DNA of 8,293 bases. Source: Gemmatimonadota bacterium (lineage in GTDB: Bacteria; Gemmatimonadota; Gemmatimonadetes; Gemmatimonadales; GWC2-71-9). The stretch is taken from the NCBI GenBank assembly GCA_029884275.1, contig JAOUIC010000052.1, positions 1 to 8,293 on the forward strand, read 5' to 3'. Both the position numbers and the translations under genes were made by a program. Of this stretch, positions 1 through 6,612 are shown in pieces. The notes beneath the pieces were generated by a model. It did not search any database, was not told the DNA's origin, and was given only the letters and a program-made list of their open reading frames with translations. How positions within the stretch are numbered: the stretch's first letter is position 1; each line of letters begins with the position of its first letter.

Positions 1-1521
1 CGGCGGGCTCAGCCGCTCGGCTCGGGAGCCGAGGTCGAGACCTGCGGCCGGTGCCACGCGCGGAGCTCGGTGACCTGGGCTCCCTACCGCCACGGCGAAC
101 CCCTGGACCAGTCCCATCGCGTCAGCTTGCTCGACGACCCGCTCTATCAGGTGGACGGCCAGCAGCTCGACGAGGTGTACGAATACGGCTCATTCCTCCA
201 GAGCCGGATGTACCGTGCCGGCGTCACCTGCGGCGACTGCCACGACCCCCACCGGGGCGGCAGTCGCGTCGAGGGCAACGGCGTCTGCCTCAGGTGCCAC
301 CTGCCCGCGAAGTACGACATGCCGGCGCATCACCGCCACGCTCCCGGCACCGACGCGGCGCAGTGCGCATCCTGCCACATGCCGGCCCGCACGTACATGG
401 GCGTCGACGCCCGCCGCGATCACAGCTTCGGCATTCCGCGCCCGGATCTCTCGGTCAGCCTCGGCACCCCGAACCCCTGCGCTGACTGCCATCACGGGAA
501 GTCGCCGACGTGGGCCGCCAGCGCGCTTGCGGAGTGGTTCGGCCCGCCCGACAGCGGCCGCGCGCAGTACGCCCGCGCCATCCAGGCCGGCCGGCAAGGC
601 GCGCCGGGAGCAGGTGACCTCCTGCGGTTCATCGCGCAGGACACCGCCCTCACCGCCATCCGCCGAGCGTCGGCGGTGACGCTGATGACGGCCAATCCTG
701 TCGCGGGAACCCTCGGCGCGCTGCAGACCGCGCTCGCCGATACCAGTCAGTTCGTTCGCCGCGCGGCGGTGGAGGCCATCGAAGGGGTGGCGCCTGACAT
801 GCGCCTCCGCATGGGCGTTCCGAAGCTGACCGACCCGAGCCGGGCCGTGAGGCTCGCCGCCGTTTCCGCGCTGGCGTCGGTCCCCGCCGCGCAGTGGACG
901 CCGGAGGACCGCCGGACCTTCGATGCCACGGTCGTGGAGTACCGCGCCTCCCAGATGGTCAACGCCGACCGGGCGGAAGCGCACGCCAACCTGGGGAATC
1001 TCGCCCTCGATCTCGGACAGCTGGACGAAGCCGTGAATGGGTTCCGCTCCGCGATTCGGCTGTGGCCCAAGTTCACCGCCGCCTGGATCCAGCTGGCCGA
1101 ACTCGAGTGGAACCGCGGGCGCGAGACGACGGCGGACTCACTGCTCAGGACCGGGCTGGCAATGAGCCCGGAATCCGCCGAGCTACACCACGCGCTCGGT
1201 CTCTCGCTGGTGCGGCAGCGCCGCATCCCGGAGGCGCTGGCGGAGCTCGCGGCCGCGGCGAGGCTGCGCCCCGATTTTGCGCGATATGCCTTCGTCTACG
1301 GCGTCGCGGTGCACGATACCGGCGACCCGGCCCGAGGCCTGACGATTCTCAGAGAGGCGCTCGTCAGGCACCCCTGGGACCGGGAACTGCTGCAGGGAGT
1401 CATGAGCTTCGCCGCACCGGTGGGCGATCGGACCTCCGCTGTGGAGGCGGCCCGCCGCCTGGTGGCACTGACCCCGGACGATCCCACCCTGCGGCAGCAG
1501 CTGGAGCAGTTACAACGTTGA
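1..1521 (+). CDS. Multiheme c-type cytochrome with HEAT-like and TPR repeats (5' end missing)
   Basis: The reading frame is open through the left edge, so the start and any signal peptide lie outside; 506 residues are visible. Five CXXCH haem-binding motifs are seen: CGRCH (43-57), CGDCH (229-243), CLRCH (286-300), CASCH (364-378) and CADCH (478-492). A DHSFGIPRPDLS segment and KSPTWAASALAEWFGP follow the pattern of a cytochrome family that carries C-terminal repeats. Visible residues about 206-295 form two or three HEAT-like repeats (for example FVRRAAVEAIEGV and AVRLAAVSALASV). Residues about 322-500 form several TPR units (AHANLGNLALDLGQLDEA, ELHHALGLSLVRQRRIPEAL). C-type haem attachment implies a periplasmic or extracytoplasmic protein. 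The role is probably electron transfer, with the repeats as a protein-binding scaffold; the redox partner is unknown. It lies 82 bp upstream of the sulfatase on the same strand, with no clear terminator between them. The family assignment is firm, the function is not. Confidence 0.87.
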   Translation, partial: RRAQPLGSGAEVETCGRCHARSSVTWAPYRHGEPLDQSHRVSLLDDPLYQVDGQQLDEVYEYGSFLQSRMYRAGVTCGDCHDPHRGGSRVEGNGVCLRCHLPAKYDMPAHHRHAPGTDAAQCASCHMPARTYMGVDARRDHSFGIPRPDLSVSLGTPNPCADCHHGKSPTWAASALAEWFGPPDSGRAQYARAIQAGRQGAPGAGDLLRFIAQDTALTAIRRASAVTLMTANPVAGTLGALQTALADTSQFVRRAAVEAIEGVAPDMRLRMGVPKLTDPSRAVRLAAVSALASVPAAQWTPEDRRTFDATVVEYRASQMVNADRAEAHANLGNLALDLGQLDEAVNGFRSAIRLWPKFTAAWIQLAELEWNRGRETTADSLLRTGLAMSPESAELHHALGLSLVRQRRIPEALAELAAAARLRPDFARYAFVYGVAVHDTGDPARGLTILREALVRHPWDRELLQGVMSFAAPVGDRTSAVEAARRLVALTPDDPTLRQQLEQLQR

Positions 1522-1560
1522 ACAGGGGCCGACCCGGTTCCATCCTGCGTCCCCCTCGTT

Positions 1561-1566
1561 TACGAT
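1561..1566 (+). promoter_or_regulatory. Possible -10 box for the sulfatase gene
   Basis: TACGAT matches four of six positions of a sigma-70 -10 box, and lies 37 bp before the chosen ATG. That would give a leader of about 30 nt containing the ribosome binding site. No convincing -35 box is seen 16-18 bp upstream (the sequence there is around GTTCCAT), so this is weak. The sulfatase could equally be read through from the cytochrome gene. Confidence 0.25.
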
Positions 1567-1592
1567 GCACCTACTGTTTCCGGTCCACCTTT

Positions 1593-1598
1593 GGAGAG
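1593..1598 (+). promoter_or_regulatory. Ribosome binding site that sets the sulfatase start
   Basis: GGAGAG ends five bases before the ATG at 1604. The in-frame ATG at 1565 has only pyrimidine-rich sequence ahead of it. This site therefore supports the start at 1604, which also places a normal signal peptide at the N-terminus. Confidence 0.75.
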
Positions 1599-1603
1599 TG
1601 TCC

Positions 1604-3169
1604 ATGAAGCCAGCTTCCATGATCCGATCAGCAGGCAGGATCCTCCTGCCGATTGCGATGTGCGCGCTGACCGGCATGACGCCGGCCGCTGCGCAGCAGG
1701 CCGCCAAGCCGAACATCCTCGTCATCTGGGGCGATGATATCGGCTGGTTCAACACCAGCGCCTACAACCGCGGCATGATGGGCTACCAGACCCCCAGCAT
1801 TGACCGCATCGCGGCCGAGGGCATGCTGTTCACCGACGCGTACGGCCAGCAGAGCTGCACCGCCGGCCGGGCCGCGTTCCTCACCGGCCAGTCCCCGATC
1901 CGGACCGGACTCCTGAAGGTGGGCCTGCCGGGAGCCAAGGAAGGGATCAGCAAGGAAGACCCGACCATCGCCGAGCTGCTGAAGCCGCTGGGCTACACCA
2001 CCGGCCAGTTCGGGAAGAACCACCTCGGCGACCTCGACGAGCACCTCCCGACCGCGCACGGGTTCGATGAGTTCTTCGGCAACCTCTACCACCTCAACGC
2101 GGAGGAGGAGCCGGAAAACCCCGACTACCCGAAGAACCCCGAGTTCAAGAAGAAGTTCGGCCCCCGCGGCGTGATCCACAGCTACGCCGGTGGCAAGATC
2201 GAAGACACCGGGCCACTCACGAAGAAGCGGATGGAGACGATGGACGAGGAGGTCCTGGCGCTGTCGAAGCGTTTCATCACCGACGCCGCCAAGTCCAAGA
2301 AGCCGTTCTTCGTCTGGTTCAACACCACCCGGATGCACATCTGGACCCACCTCAAGGCGGAGTCCGAGGGCAAGACGGGCCTCGGCATTTTCGCCGACGG
2401 CATGGTGGAACACGACGGCCACGTGGGACAGCTGCTCAAGCTGCTCGACGACCTGAAGCTGACCCAGAACACCATCGTCATCTACTCCACCGACAACGGC
2501 GCCGAGGTGATGAGCTGGCCGGACGGCGGCATGACCCCGTTCCGCGGCGAGAAGAACACCAACTGGGAAGGCGGCTACCGCGTGCCGCAGATGATCCGCT
2601 GGCCCGGCAAGATCAAGCCGGGCACAGTTTCAAACGCGATCATCTCCCACGAGGACTGGTTCCCCACCCTGCTGGCGGCGGCGGGCATGCCGGACGTCAA
2701 GGAGAAGCTGCTCGCAGGGTATACGGTCGGCGACAAGACCTATAAGGTCCACCTGGACGGCTACAATTTCCTGCCCTACCTGACCGGCCAGACGACGGAG
2801 TCGCCCCGCCGCGAGTTCCTCTACTGGAGCGACGACGGCGGCCTGGTGGGGCTGCGCTATGACCGCTGGAAGATGGTCTTCCAGGAGCAGCGGGCCCACA
2901 GCTTCGAGGTGTGGGAGGAGCCGATGGTCACCCTCCGCGTCCCCAAGCTGTTCGACCTCCGCGGCGACCCCTTCGAACGGGCCGACCACGATGGCATCGA
3001 TTATCCACGCTGGCGGCTCGAGAGAGTCTTCCTGCTGGTCCCGGCCCAGGCCTACGTCGGCCAGTTCCTGGCGACCATGCGGGAATTCCCGCCCCGCATG
3101 AAGCCGGCGAGCTTCAACCTCCAGGCGGTGATGGAACAGCTCACCACCCCGGCGTCAGGCTCGAGATAA
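1604..3169 (+). CDS. Exported S1-family sulfatase (arylsulfatase-like)
   Basis: The 521-residue protein should hydrolyse a sulfate ester outside the cytoplasm. Residues 1-30 form a signal peptide with an Ala-rich end, probably cut after AAA30. Metal ligands of the alkaline phosphatase/sulfatase fold are visible: Asp44-Asp45 in ILVIWGDD, and Asp297-Asn298 in YSTDNG. The formylglycine site is Cys85 in CTAGR, a CXAXR variant of the usual CXPXR. Lys138 and His140 (GKNHLGD), His245 (RMHIWTH) and Lys317 (FRGEKNTNWEGG) fit the remaining active-site residues. The C-terminal FLLVPAQAYVGQFL and FPPRMKPASFNL segments match a common bacterial arylsulfatase group, and the length is full. Activity needs a formylglycine-generating enzyme, which is not in this window. 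The natural substrate cannot be told from sequence. The gene ends at a strong palindrome shared with the convergent operon. Confidence 0.95.
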   Translation: MKPASMIRSAGRILLPIAMCALTGMTPAAAQQAAKPNILVIWGDDIGWFNTSAYNRGMMGYQTPSIDRIAAEGMLFTDAYGQQSCTAGRAAFLTGQSPIRTGLLKVGLPGAKEGISKEDPTIAELLKPLGYTTGQFGKNHLGDLDEHLPTAHGFDEFFGNLYHLNAEEEPENPDYPKNPEFKKKFGPRGVIHSYAGGKIEDTGPLTKKRMETMDEEVLALSKRFITDAAKSKKPFFVWFNTTRMHIWTHLKAESEGKTGLGIFADGMVEHDGHVGQLLKLLDDLKLTQNTIVIYSTDNGAEVMSWPDGGMTPFRGEKNTNWEGGYRVPQMIRWPGKIKPGTVSNAIISHEDWFPTLLAAAGMPDVKEKLLAGYTVGDKTYKVHLDGYNFLPYLTGQTTESPRREFLYWSDDGGLVGLRYDRWKMVFQEQRAHSFEVWEEPMVTLRVPKLFDLRGDPFERADHDGIDYPRWRLERVFLLVPAQAYVGQFLATMREFPPRMKPASFNLQAVMEQLTTPASGSR

Positions 3170-3194
3170 GCCGGCAGGGTTCGACCGTACCGCA

Positions 3195-3232
3195 AACGAC
3201 GAGGGGCGCACCGCGGTGCGCCCCTCGTCGTT
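3195..3232. terminator. Perfect 38-bp palindrome, likely bidirectional terminator
   Basis: Two 19-base arms are perfectly complementary about a centre between 3213 and 3214, starting AACGACGAGGGGCGCACC. The element fills the 78-bp space between the stop of the sulfatase (3169) and the stop of the convergent HEAT gene (3248), which is where a shared terminator is expected. The T-runs are poor on both sides (TTGCTTCCCC on plus, TTTGCGG on minus), so release may depend on stem strength or on Rho. Confidence 0.75.
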
Positions 3233-3247
3233 GCTTCCCCCTTGGGT

Positions 3248-3910
3248 TCAGCCCTGCTGGCCCAGCGCCCACGCCGCGGCCCGCCGTACCCCCGGATCGG
3301 GACTCTGGAGCAGCGCAACGAGTTCCCTCGTCGCCGGCGCAGGTCCGGCGCGCCCCAGCGCCCACGCCGCGAGCCGGACCACGCCCGGGTCGCGGTCGGC
3401 AAGTGCTGCGCGCAGGCGCGCCACGTCCGCACTATCGGCCGCGATGCCGAGGCCGAGCGCCGCGGCTTCACGCACGGTCGCATCTTCAGCACCGAGCGCG
3501 GTCCGGAGCGCCGCTCTTGCCGAGGTGGCTTCGCTCTCCCCCAGCAGGATCGCCGCCGTTCTCCGCACGCAGGCGCTGGGCGCCCTCAGCTCATCCCCGA
3601 GCCGGCGGACCGCCCCCGGGGACGTCACGCCGCGCGACAGCCGCTGGCGCAGCTCCTGCGCGTTGGCCGGCTGGCCCCTGAGCGCCGCGATGGTCGCGTC
3701 GTCACGGGCCCGGTAGATCCCGGCGCCCAGGAAGTCGATCGCCAGGGCGCACACCGCCGGGTCGCTGGCGCCGAGCCCACTGAGGAACTGAGCCACCGCC
3801 GCGGAGTCGAGTCCGGCGACGGGGACCGCGGCATCCGGGCGCGGAGGCGTGGCCCGCGCCCCGATCGCCCAGGCTCCGAACAGAGCGCCCGCCAGGAGCG
3901 GCGTGCGCAC
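3248..3910 (-). CDS. Small exported HEAT-repeat protein, third gene of the BlaI/M56 operon
   Basis: The 220-residue protein starts at a GTG codon two bases after the TAA of the M56 gene. A GGGGGGAG stretch inside the end of that gene serves as the ribosome binding site, so translation is probably coupled. Residues 1-20 look like a signal peptide (LLAGALFGAWAIGARA, cut after ARA20), pointing to the periplasm. The rest is four to five HEAT-type helical repeats of about 30 residues: roughly 37-66, 98-127, 129-158, 160-189 and 190-220. Each has the DxxVRxxAAxALG-like second helix. No catalytic residues are seen. The final repeat (SPDPGVRRAAAWALGQQG) resembles the final repeat of the preceding M56 protein. 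A scaffold or partner of the M56 sensor is a reasonable inference, not shown. Confidence 0.82.
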   Translation of the reverse strand: MRTPLLAGALFGAWAIGARATPPRPDAAVPVAGLDSAAVAQFLSGLGASDPAVCALAIDFLGAGIYRARDDATIAALRGQPANAQELRQRLSRGVTSPGAVRRLGDELRAPSACVRRTAAILLGESEATSARAALRTALGAEDATVREAAALGLGIAADSADVARLRAALADRDPGVVRLAAWALGRAGPAPATRELVALLQSPDPGVRRAAAWALGQQG

Positions 3911-3912
3911 CG

Positions 3913-6144
3913 TTACTGCTCCCCCCGCTGGCCCAGCGCGAGCGCGGCGTTGCGACGGACGGCCGGATCGCTCGACTTGAGCGCCGCCACCAGCGCTTCG
4001 AGGGCGCTCCGGTCACGGATCTCGCCCAGCGCCATCACCGCCTGCTCGCGCACGTCGGCGTCGCTGTCCTGCAGCAACTCCTTGAGAACCGGCACCGCCT
4101 TCGGGTCACCGATCCGCGCGAGTGCGGAAGCCACCTGCATGCGGACTTCGGAGTTCTTGTCCTTCGAGGCGGCCAGCAGGGCGGCCGGCGCCTGGCTGAG
4201 TCCCATCTCGCTCAGCGCGGAAGCGGCCTGTCCCCGGACCTCCGGATTCTGATCCGCCAGCAGTCTGGTGAAGGCGGCCACGTATCGCGGATCGGCGGCG
4301 GTGCCCTCCTCGCGGTCGGTGACCTGATTGAACGCCAGGCCGATGGCCGCCTGCCGGATGTCCGCGTCGGGATCGTTGAGTGCGGCAAGAACCGCGTCCA
4401 CGGGCACCTGGCCCGGCATCGAGTGCAGCGCCGACAGGGCGGCGTAGCGGACGTGCTTGTCGCTGTCCTTGAGCAGCGCGATCAGGGCTGGCTGGCCACG
4501 CGAATCCTCGAATTGGCCCAGCGCCATCGCCGCGGTCGCCCGCACTTCGGCGTCACCGTCGCGGGTCGCCTCGATGAACGCCGGAACCGCGCGAGGGTCG
4601 TCCAGGTTCGCCAGCGACTGCGCCGCAGCACGACGAACCTCGACATCCGGGTCCTTCATCGCGGCGATCAGCGGCGGCACGGCGATGCTGGTGGTGTCCC
4701 GGGTCCGCTCCGCACCCAGGCGCGCCAGGCTGCGCTCCGCCCGGCGCATCGCCTCCGTGATGGCGGGAGCAATCGGGGCCATCGGCGCCATGGGCGGCAT
4801 CGGTGCGGCGAGCGCCTCCTGCAGCGCCCGGTTGGCCTCGAGGGTGGCCCGCCGGGCATCGACCCGGACGTGCGTGCGCGCGATCTGGGCCTCCCTCTGC
4901 GCCGCACGTACCTCGCGCGACAACCTGGTTCGAGCGACCTCATCGGTGTCCGCCGGGGTGCCCTGGAGCTCGGCGTCGAGCGCCGGCTGTCGCGGCACCT
5001 CGTCGAGCGCGGGAGACTCGGGTTCCGCCTCGGCGGCGGGCCGTGGCGCAGGCATCATGCTGGGAGCCGCGACCGCCGTGGCACCGATCAGCATGAGGGC
5101 CGCGGCGGTCAGGAGCAGGGTGCGGGTACGGGTAGGCATCGCTTTACCCTCGATGAGACGGTGAACTCGTTGAACCAGTTGTGATGGCCGCTCCGCCATG
5201 CCGGCGAGCGGAATCGGCCGCGGACTCGTGCCGACCCACTCCGCCACCTTCACGAGGCAGGTGGCGAGCGAGTCGCCGGAGCCGGTGCGGCGCACCGCCC
5301 AGTCGTCGCACAGATACTCCGCCGCTTCCTGCAGCCGGTGCCGCGCGATCCGGTTCAGCGGCTGAAGGAAGAAGACCCGCTCCACCAGGCAGCCGACGGC
5401 GAGCCACTGCGGGTCGCGGCGAGCCAGGTGTGCCAGCTCATGTGCCAGCAGGCTTCGCTGCTCCAGCGCCCCGAGCTCCGCCAGGGCGGCCGGTGGCAGA
5501 ACGATTTCCGCGCCGCCGAGGGCGACCGGGCTCGACAGTCCACTCGCTACCGTGAGGCGAACCGGCCGGCGGATTCCGGCCTGACTCATGAGATCGGCAA
5601 GCATCCCGAGCAGCGCCGGGTCATTGACCGCCTGGCGCCGGCCGAGTTCCCGGATGGCGCGGGCGCGCTGGACCAGGAACAGGCCCCCCATCAGGACCGC
5701 GCCCAGTGCCCAAACGGCGAGCAGCGCCGTCTCGGCCCGGGGAAGGCGCCATGAGGCCAAAGCCCGCCGCGACGCTGGGGGCGAAACGGCCCCATCGATC
5801 ATTGGGTCGCTTGCGGCCGGGCCGCTGGCTGCCGATGGCGAGGGCTCCGCCCGGTACGGCAGGCCGGTCCATTCGCGGCGCTCGGTCTGGTGCGACACCG
5901 GTCGCACCGCCGCGGCCGGCCTCGGGAGGATCACGCGGCCGGCGAGCGGCTCCAGGCCGGACCAGCCCTGCAGCGATGCCGTCACGAATCCCCCCACCAC
6001 CGCGGCCTTCCAGAGGGCATCACGGAAATGCGGCGAGACCACCCAGCGCTCAGTGACCAGCCATGTAACCCCGAGCAGGAGCGAGCTGTGCACCAGGTAG
6101 GTGAGCAGCCAGCCGCTGGCCGAAGCGATGATGTCAGGGCTCAT
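3913..6144 (-). CDS. BlaR1-like M56 membrane metallopeptidase with periplasmic HEAT repeats
   Basis: This 743-residue protein is a signal-transducing zinc protease. Predicted membrane segments are at about 10-31, 44-60, 138-158 and 341-360. The cytoplasmic peptidase domain lies between the last two, with HELAH (His235, Glu236, His239) and Glu276 in EYLCDDWAV as the third zinc ligand. In BlaR1 and MecR1 the part after the last membrane segment is a penicillin-binding sensor. Here it is an Ala/Pro/Met-rich linker with helical, coiled-coil-like stretches (about 400-446 and 463-483), then eight HEAT repeats of about 31 residues (about 485-741). No SxxK/SxN/KTG penicillin-binding motifs are seen there. 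The start ATG overlaps the end of the blaI-type gene by 11 bp, with GGGAG seven bases ahead. By family analogy it should inactivate the BlaI-type repressor when stimulated. The signal is unknown and need not be a beta-lactam. Confidence 0.92.
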   Translation of the reverse strand: MSPDIIASASGWLLTYLVHSSLLLGVTWLVTERWVVSPHFRDALWKAAVVGGFVTASLQGWSGLEPLAGRVILPRPAAAVRPVSHQTERREWTGLPYRAEPSPSAASGPAASDPMIDGAVSPPASRRALASWRLPRAETALLAVWALGAVLMGGLFLVQRARAIRELGRRQAVNDPALLGMLADLMSQAGIRRPVRLTVASGLSSPVALGGAEIVLPPAALAELGALEQRSLLAHELAHLARRDPQWLAVGCLVERVFFLQPLNRIARHRLQEAAEYLCDDWAVRRTGSGDSLATCLVKVAEWVGTSPRPIPLAGMAERPSQLVQRVHRLIEGKAMPTRTRTLLLTAAALMLIGATAVAAPSMMPAPRPAAEAEPESPALDEVPRQPALDAELQGTPADTDEVARTRLSREVRAAQREAQIARTHVRVDARRATLEANRALQEALAAPMPPMAPMAPIAPAITEAMRRAERSLARLGAERTRDTTSIAVPPLIAAMKDPDVEVRRAAAQSLANLDDPRAVPAFIEATRDGDAEVRATAAMALGQFEDSRGQPALIALLKDSDKHVRYAALSALHSMPGQVPVDAVLAALNDPDADIRQAAIGLAFNQVTDREEGTAADPRYVAAFTRLLADQNPEVRGQAASALSEMGLSQAPAALLAASKDKNSEVRMQVASALARIGDPKAVPVLKELLQDSDADVREQAVMALGEIRDRSALEALVAALKSSDPAVRRNAALALGQRGEQ

Positions 6145-6535
6145 CGTTCCGCTCCCTTCCGCTGTGTGCCCGCTGTTCGAGAAGGGCCTTCAGCCGCTCG
6201 AGATCACCGGCGCTGATCTGCCTTTCGGTCACCAGGTGAGTCAGGAGGTCGGCGACGTTGCCATCGAACAGTCGCTCGGTCAGCTCGTGCACCATCGAAT
6301 GTCGGGCCTCCGCCTCGGTGACGACGGCCCGGTAGACGAACTGTCGAGCCCGGGTCTCGTGCTCGACCACGCCACGCTTCTCGAGACGGGAGAGCAGCGT
6401 CGCCACCGTGGTCAGCGCGAGGCTCCGCTCCGACTCGAGCGCACGGCAGATTTCCGCGACCGTGGCCTCACCCCGGGTCCAGAGAACCCGCATGATGTCG
6501 AACTGAAGTTCGGTGAGCTGGACTGGCTCTCCCAT
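6134..6535 (-). CDS. BlaI/MecI/CopY-family transcriptional repressor
   Basis: The 133-residue winged-helix repressor starts at ATG 6535, which has a perfect AGGAGG five bases ahead. An in-frame ATG at 6574 lies inside the operator and has no ribosome binding site, so it is rejected. The N-terminal half (LTELQFDIMRVLW, ATVAEICRALES, LALTTVATLLSRLEKRGVVEHE) is the DNA-binding domain. The C-terminal helices (about 75-122) form the dimerisation part. In the staphylococcal homologue the paired protease causes cleavage at an Asn-Phe bond; by my alignment the matching position here is His100-Leu101 in LLTHLVTE. The gene is first in the operon, overlaps the M56 peptidase gene by 11 bp, and has a matching tandem operator at its own promoter. 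It is therefore expected to repress itself and its partners. Confidence 0.94.
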   Translation of the reverse strand: MGEPVQLTELQFDIMRVLWTRGEATVAEICRALESERSLALTTVATLLSRLEKRGVVEHETRARQFVYRAVVTEAEARHSMVHELTERLFDGNVADLLTHLVTERQISAGDLERLKALLEQRAHSGRERNDEP

Positions 6536-6540
6536 GGGCG

Positions 6541-6546
6541 CCTCCT
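6541..6546 (-). promoter_or_regulatory. Ribosome binding site that sets the repressor start
   Basis: Read on the minus strand this is AGGAGG, a complete Shine-Dalgarno match, five bases before the ATG at 6535. It decides between this start and the upstream ATG at 6574. Confidence 0.88.
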
Positions 6547-6573
6547 GATCCTGAGATGGCGAGCTGGCTATCA

Positions 6574-6601
6574 ACTACATCTGTAATATTACGCATGTAG
6601 T
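6574..6601. promoter_or_regulatory. Tandem BlaI-type operator: two abutting 14-bp inverted copies
   Basis: ACTACATCTGTAAT (6574-6587) is followed directly by ATTACGCATGTAGT (6588-6601). The second is the inverted copy of the first with 12 of 14 bases matching, so the whole 28 bp is a near-palindrome. The first copy contains TACA-TC-TGTA, the core known for BlaI/MecI operators; the second contains the degenerate TACG-CA-TGTA. The element covers the spacer and -10 region of the repressor promoter, so bound repressor would block RNA polymerase. Two repressor dimers side by side would fit. The link to the adjacent BlaI-type protein is inferred from motif and position. Confidence 0.78.
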
Positions 6602-6612
6602 CGCCCTGTCAA
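6586..6612 (-). promoter_or_regulatory. Sigma-70-type promoter of the repressor/peptidase operon
   Basis: On the minus strand a perfect TTGACA -35 box (6612-6607) is followed after 15 bp by TAATAT (6591-6586). TATTAC (6588-6583) is an alternative -10 box at 18-bp spacing. Both -10 candidates match four of six positions. The start of transcription would fall near 6575-6580, giving a leader of about 40 nt with the AGGAGG site. The -10 box lies inside the tandem operator. Confidence 0.68.

Noticed and set aside
190..984. 264-codon minus-strand open frame opposite the cytochrome gene
   Set aside because: It is low-complexity Arg/Gly/Val-rich sequence, antisense to a frame with five CXXCH motifs and clear repeats.
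1565..1603. Upstream ATG at 1565 as the sulfatase start
   Set aside because: It has no ribosome binding site and would put 13 extra residues ahead of a normal signal peptide.
1628..2422. 264-codon minus-strand open frame opposite the sulfatase
   Set aside because: It is antisense to the codons of a full sulfatase with all active-site motifs, and its composition is repetitive Val/Glu/Leu/Gly.
3242..4252. 336-codon plus-strand open frame opposite the HEAT genes
   Set aside because: It is Arg/Ala/Ser-rich antisense translation of the small HEAT gene and the end of the M56 gene. It spans the boundary of the two real genes and has no recognisable domain.
4423..5184. Plus-strand open frames of 235-253 codons opposite the M56 gene
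   Set aside because: They are shadow frames of high-GC coding sequence with no domain; the minus strand has HELAH and regular HEAT repeats.
3913..6535. Calling the operon a beta-lactam resistance blaI-blaR1 system
   Set aside because: There is no beta-lactamase or PBP gene nearby and no penicillin-binding domain in the M56 protein, so only the regulatory mechanism can be carried over.
6536..6574. Upstream ATG at 6574 as the repressor start
   Set aside because: It would add 13 residues, lies at the edge of the operator near the expected transcription start, and has no ribosome binding site. ATG 6535 has a perfect one.
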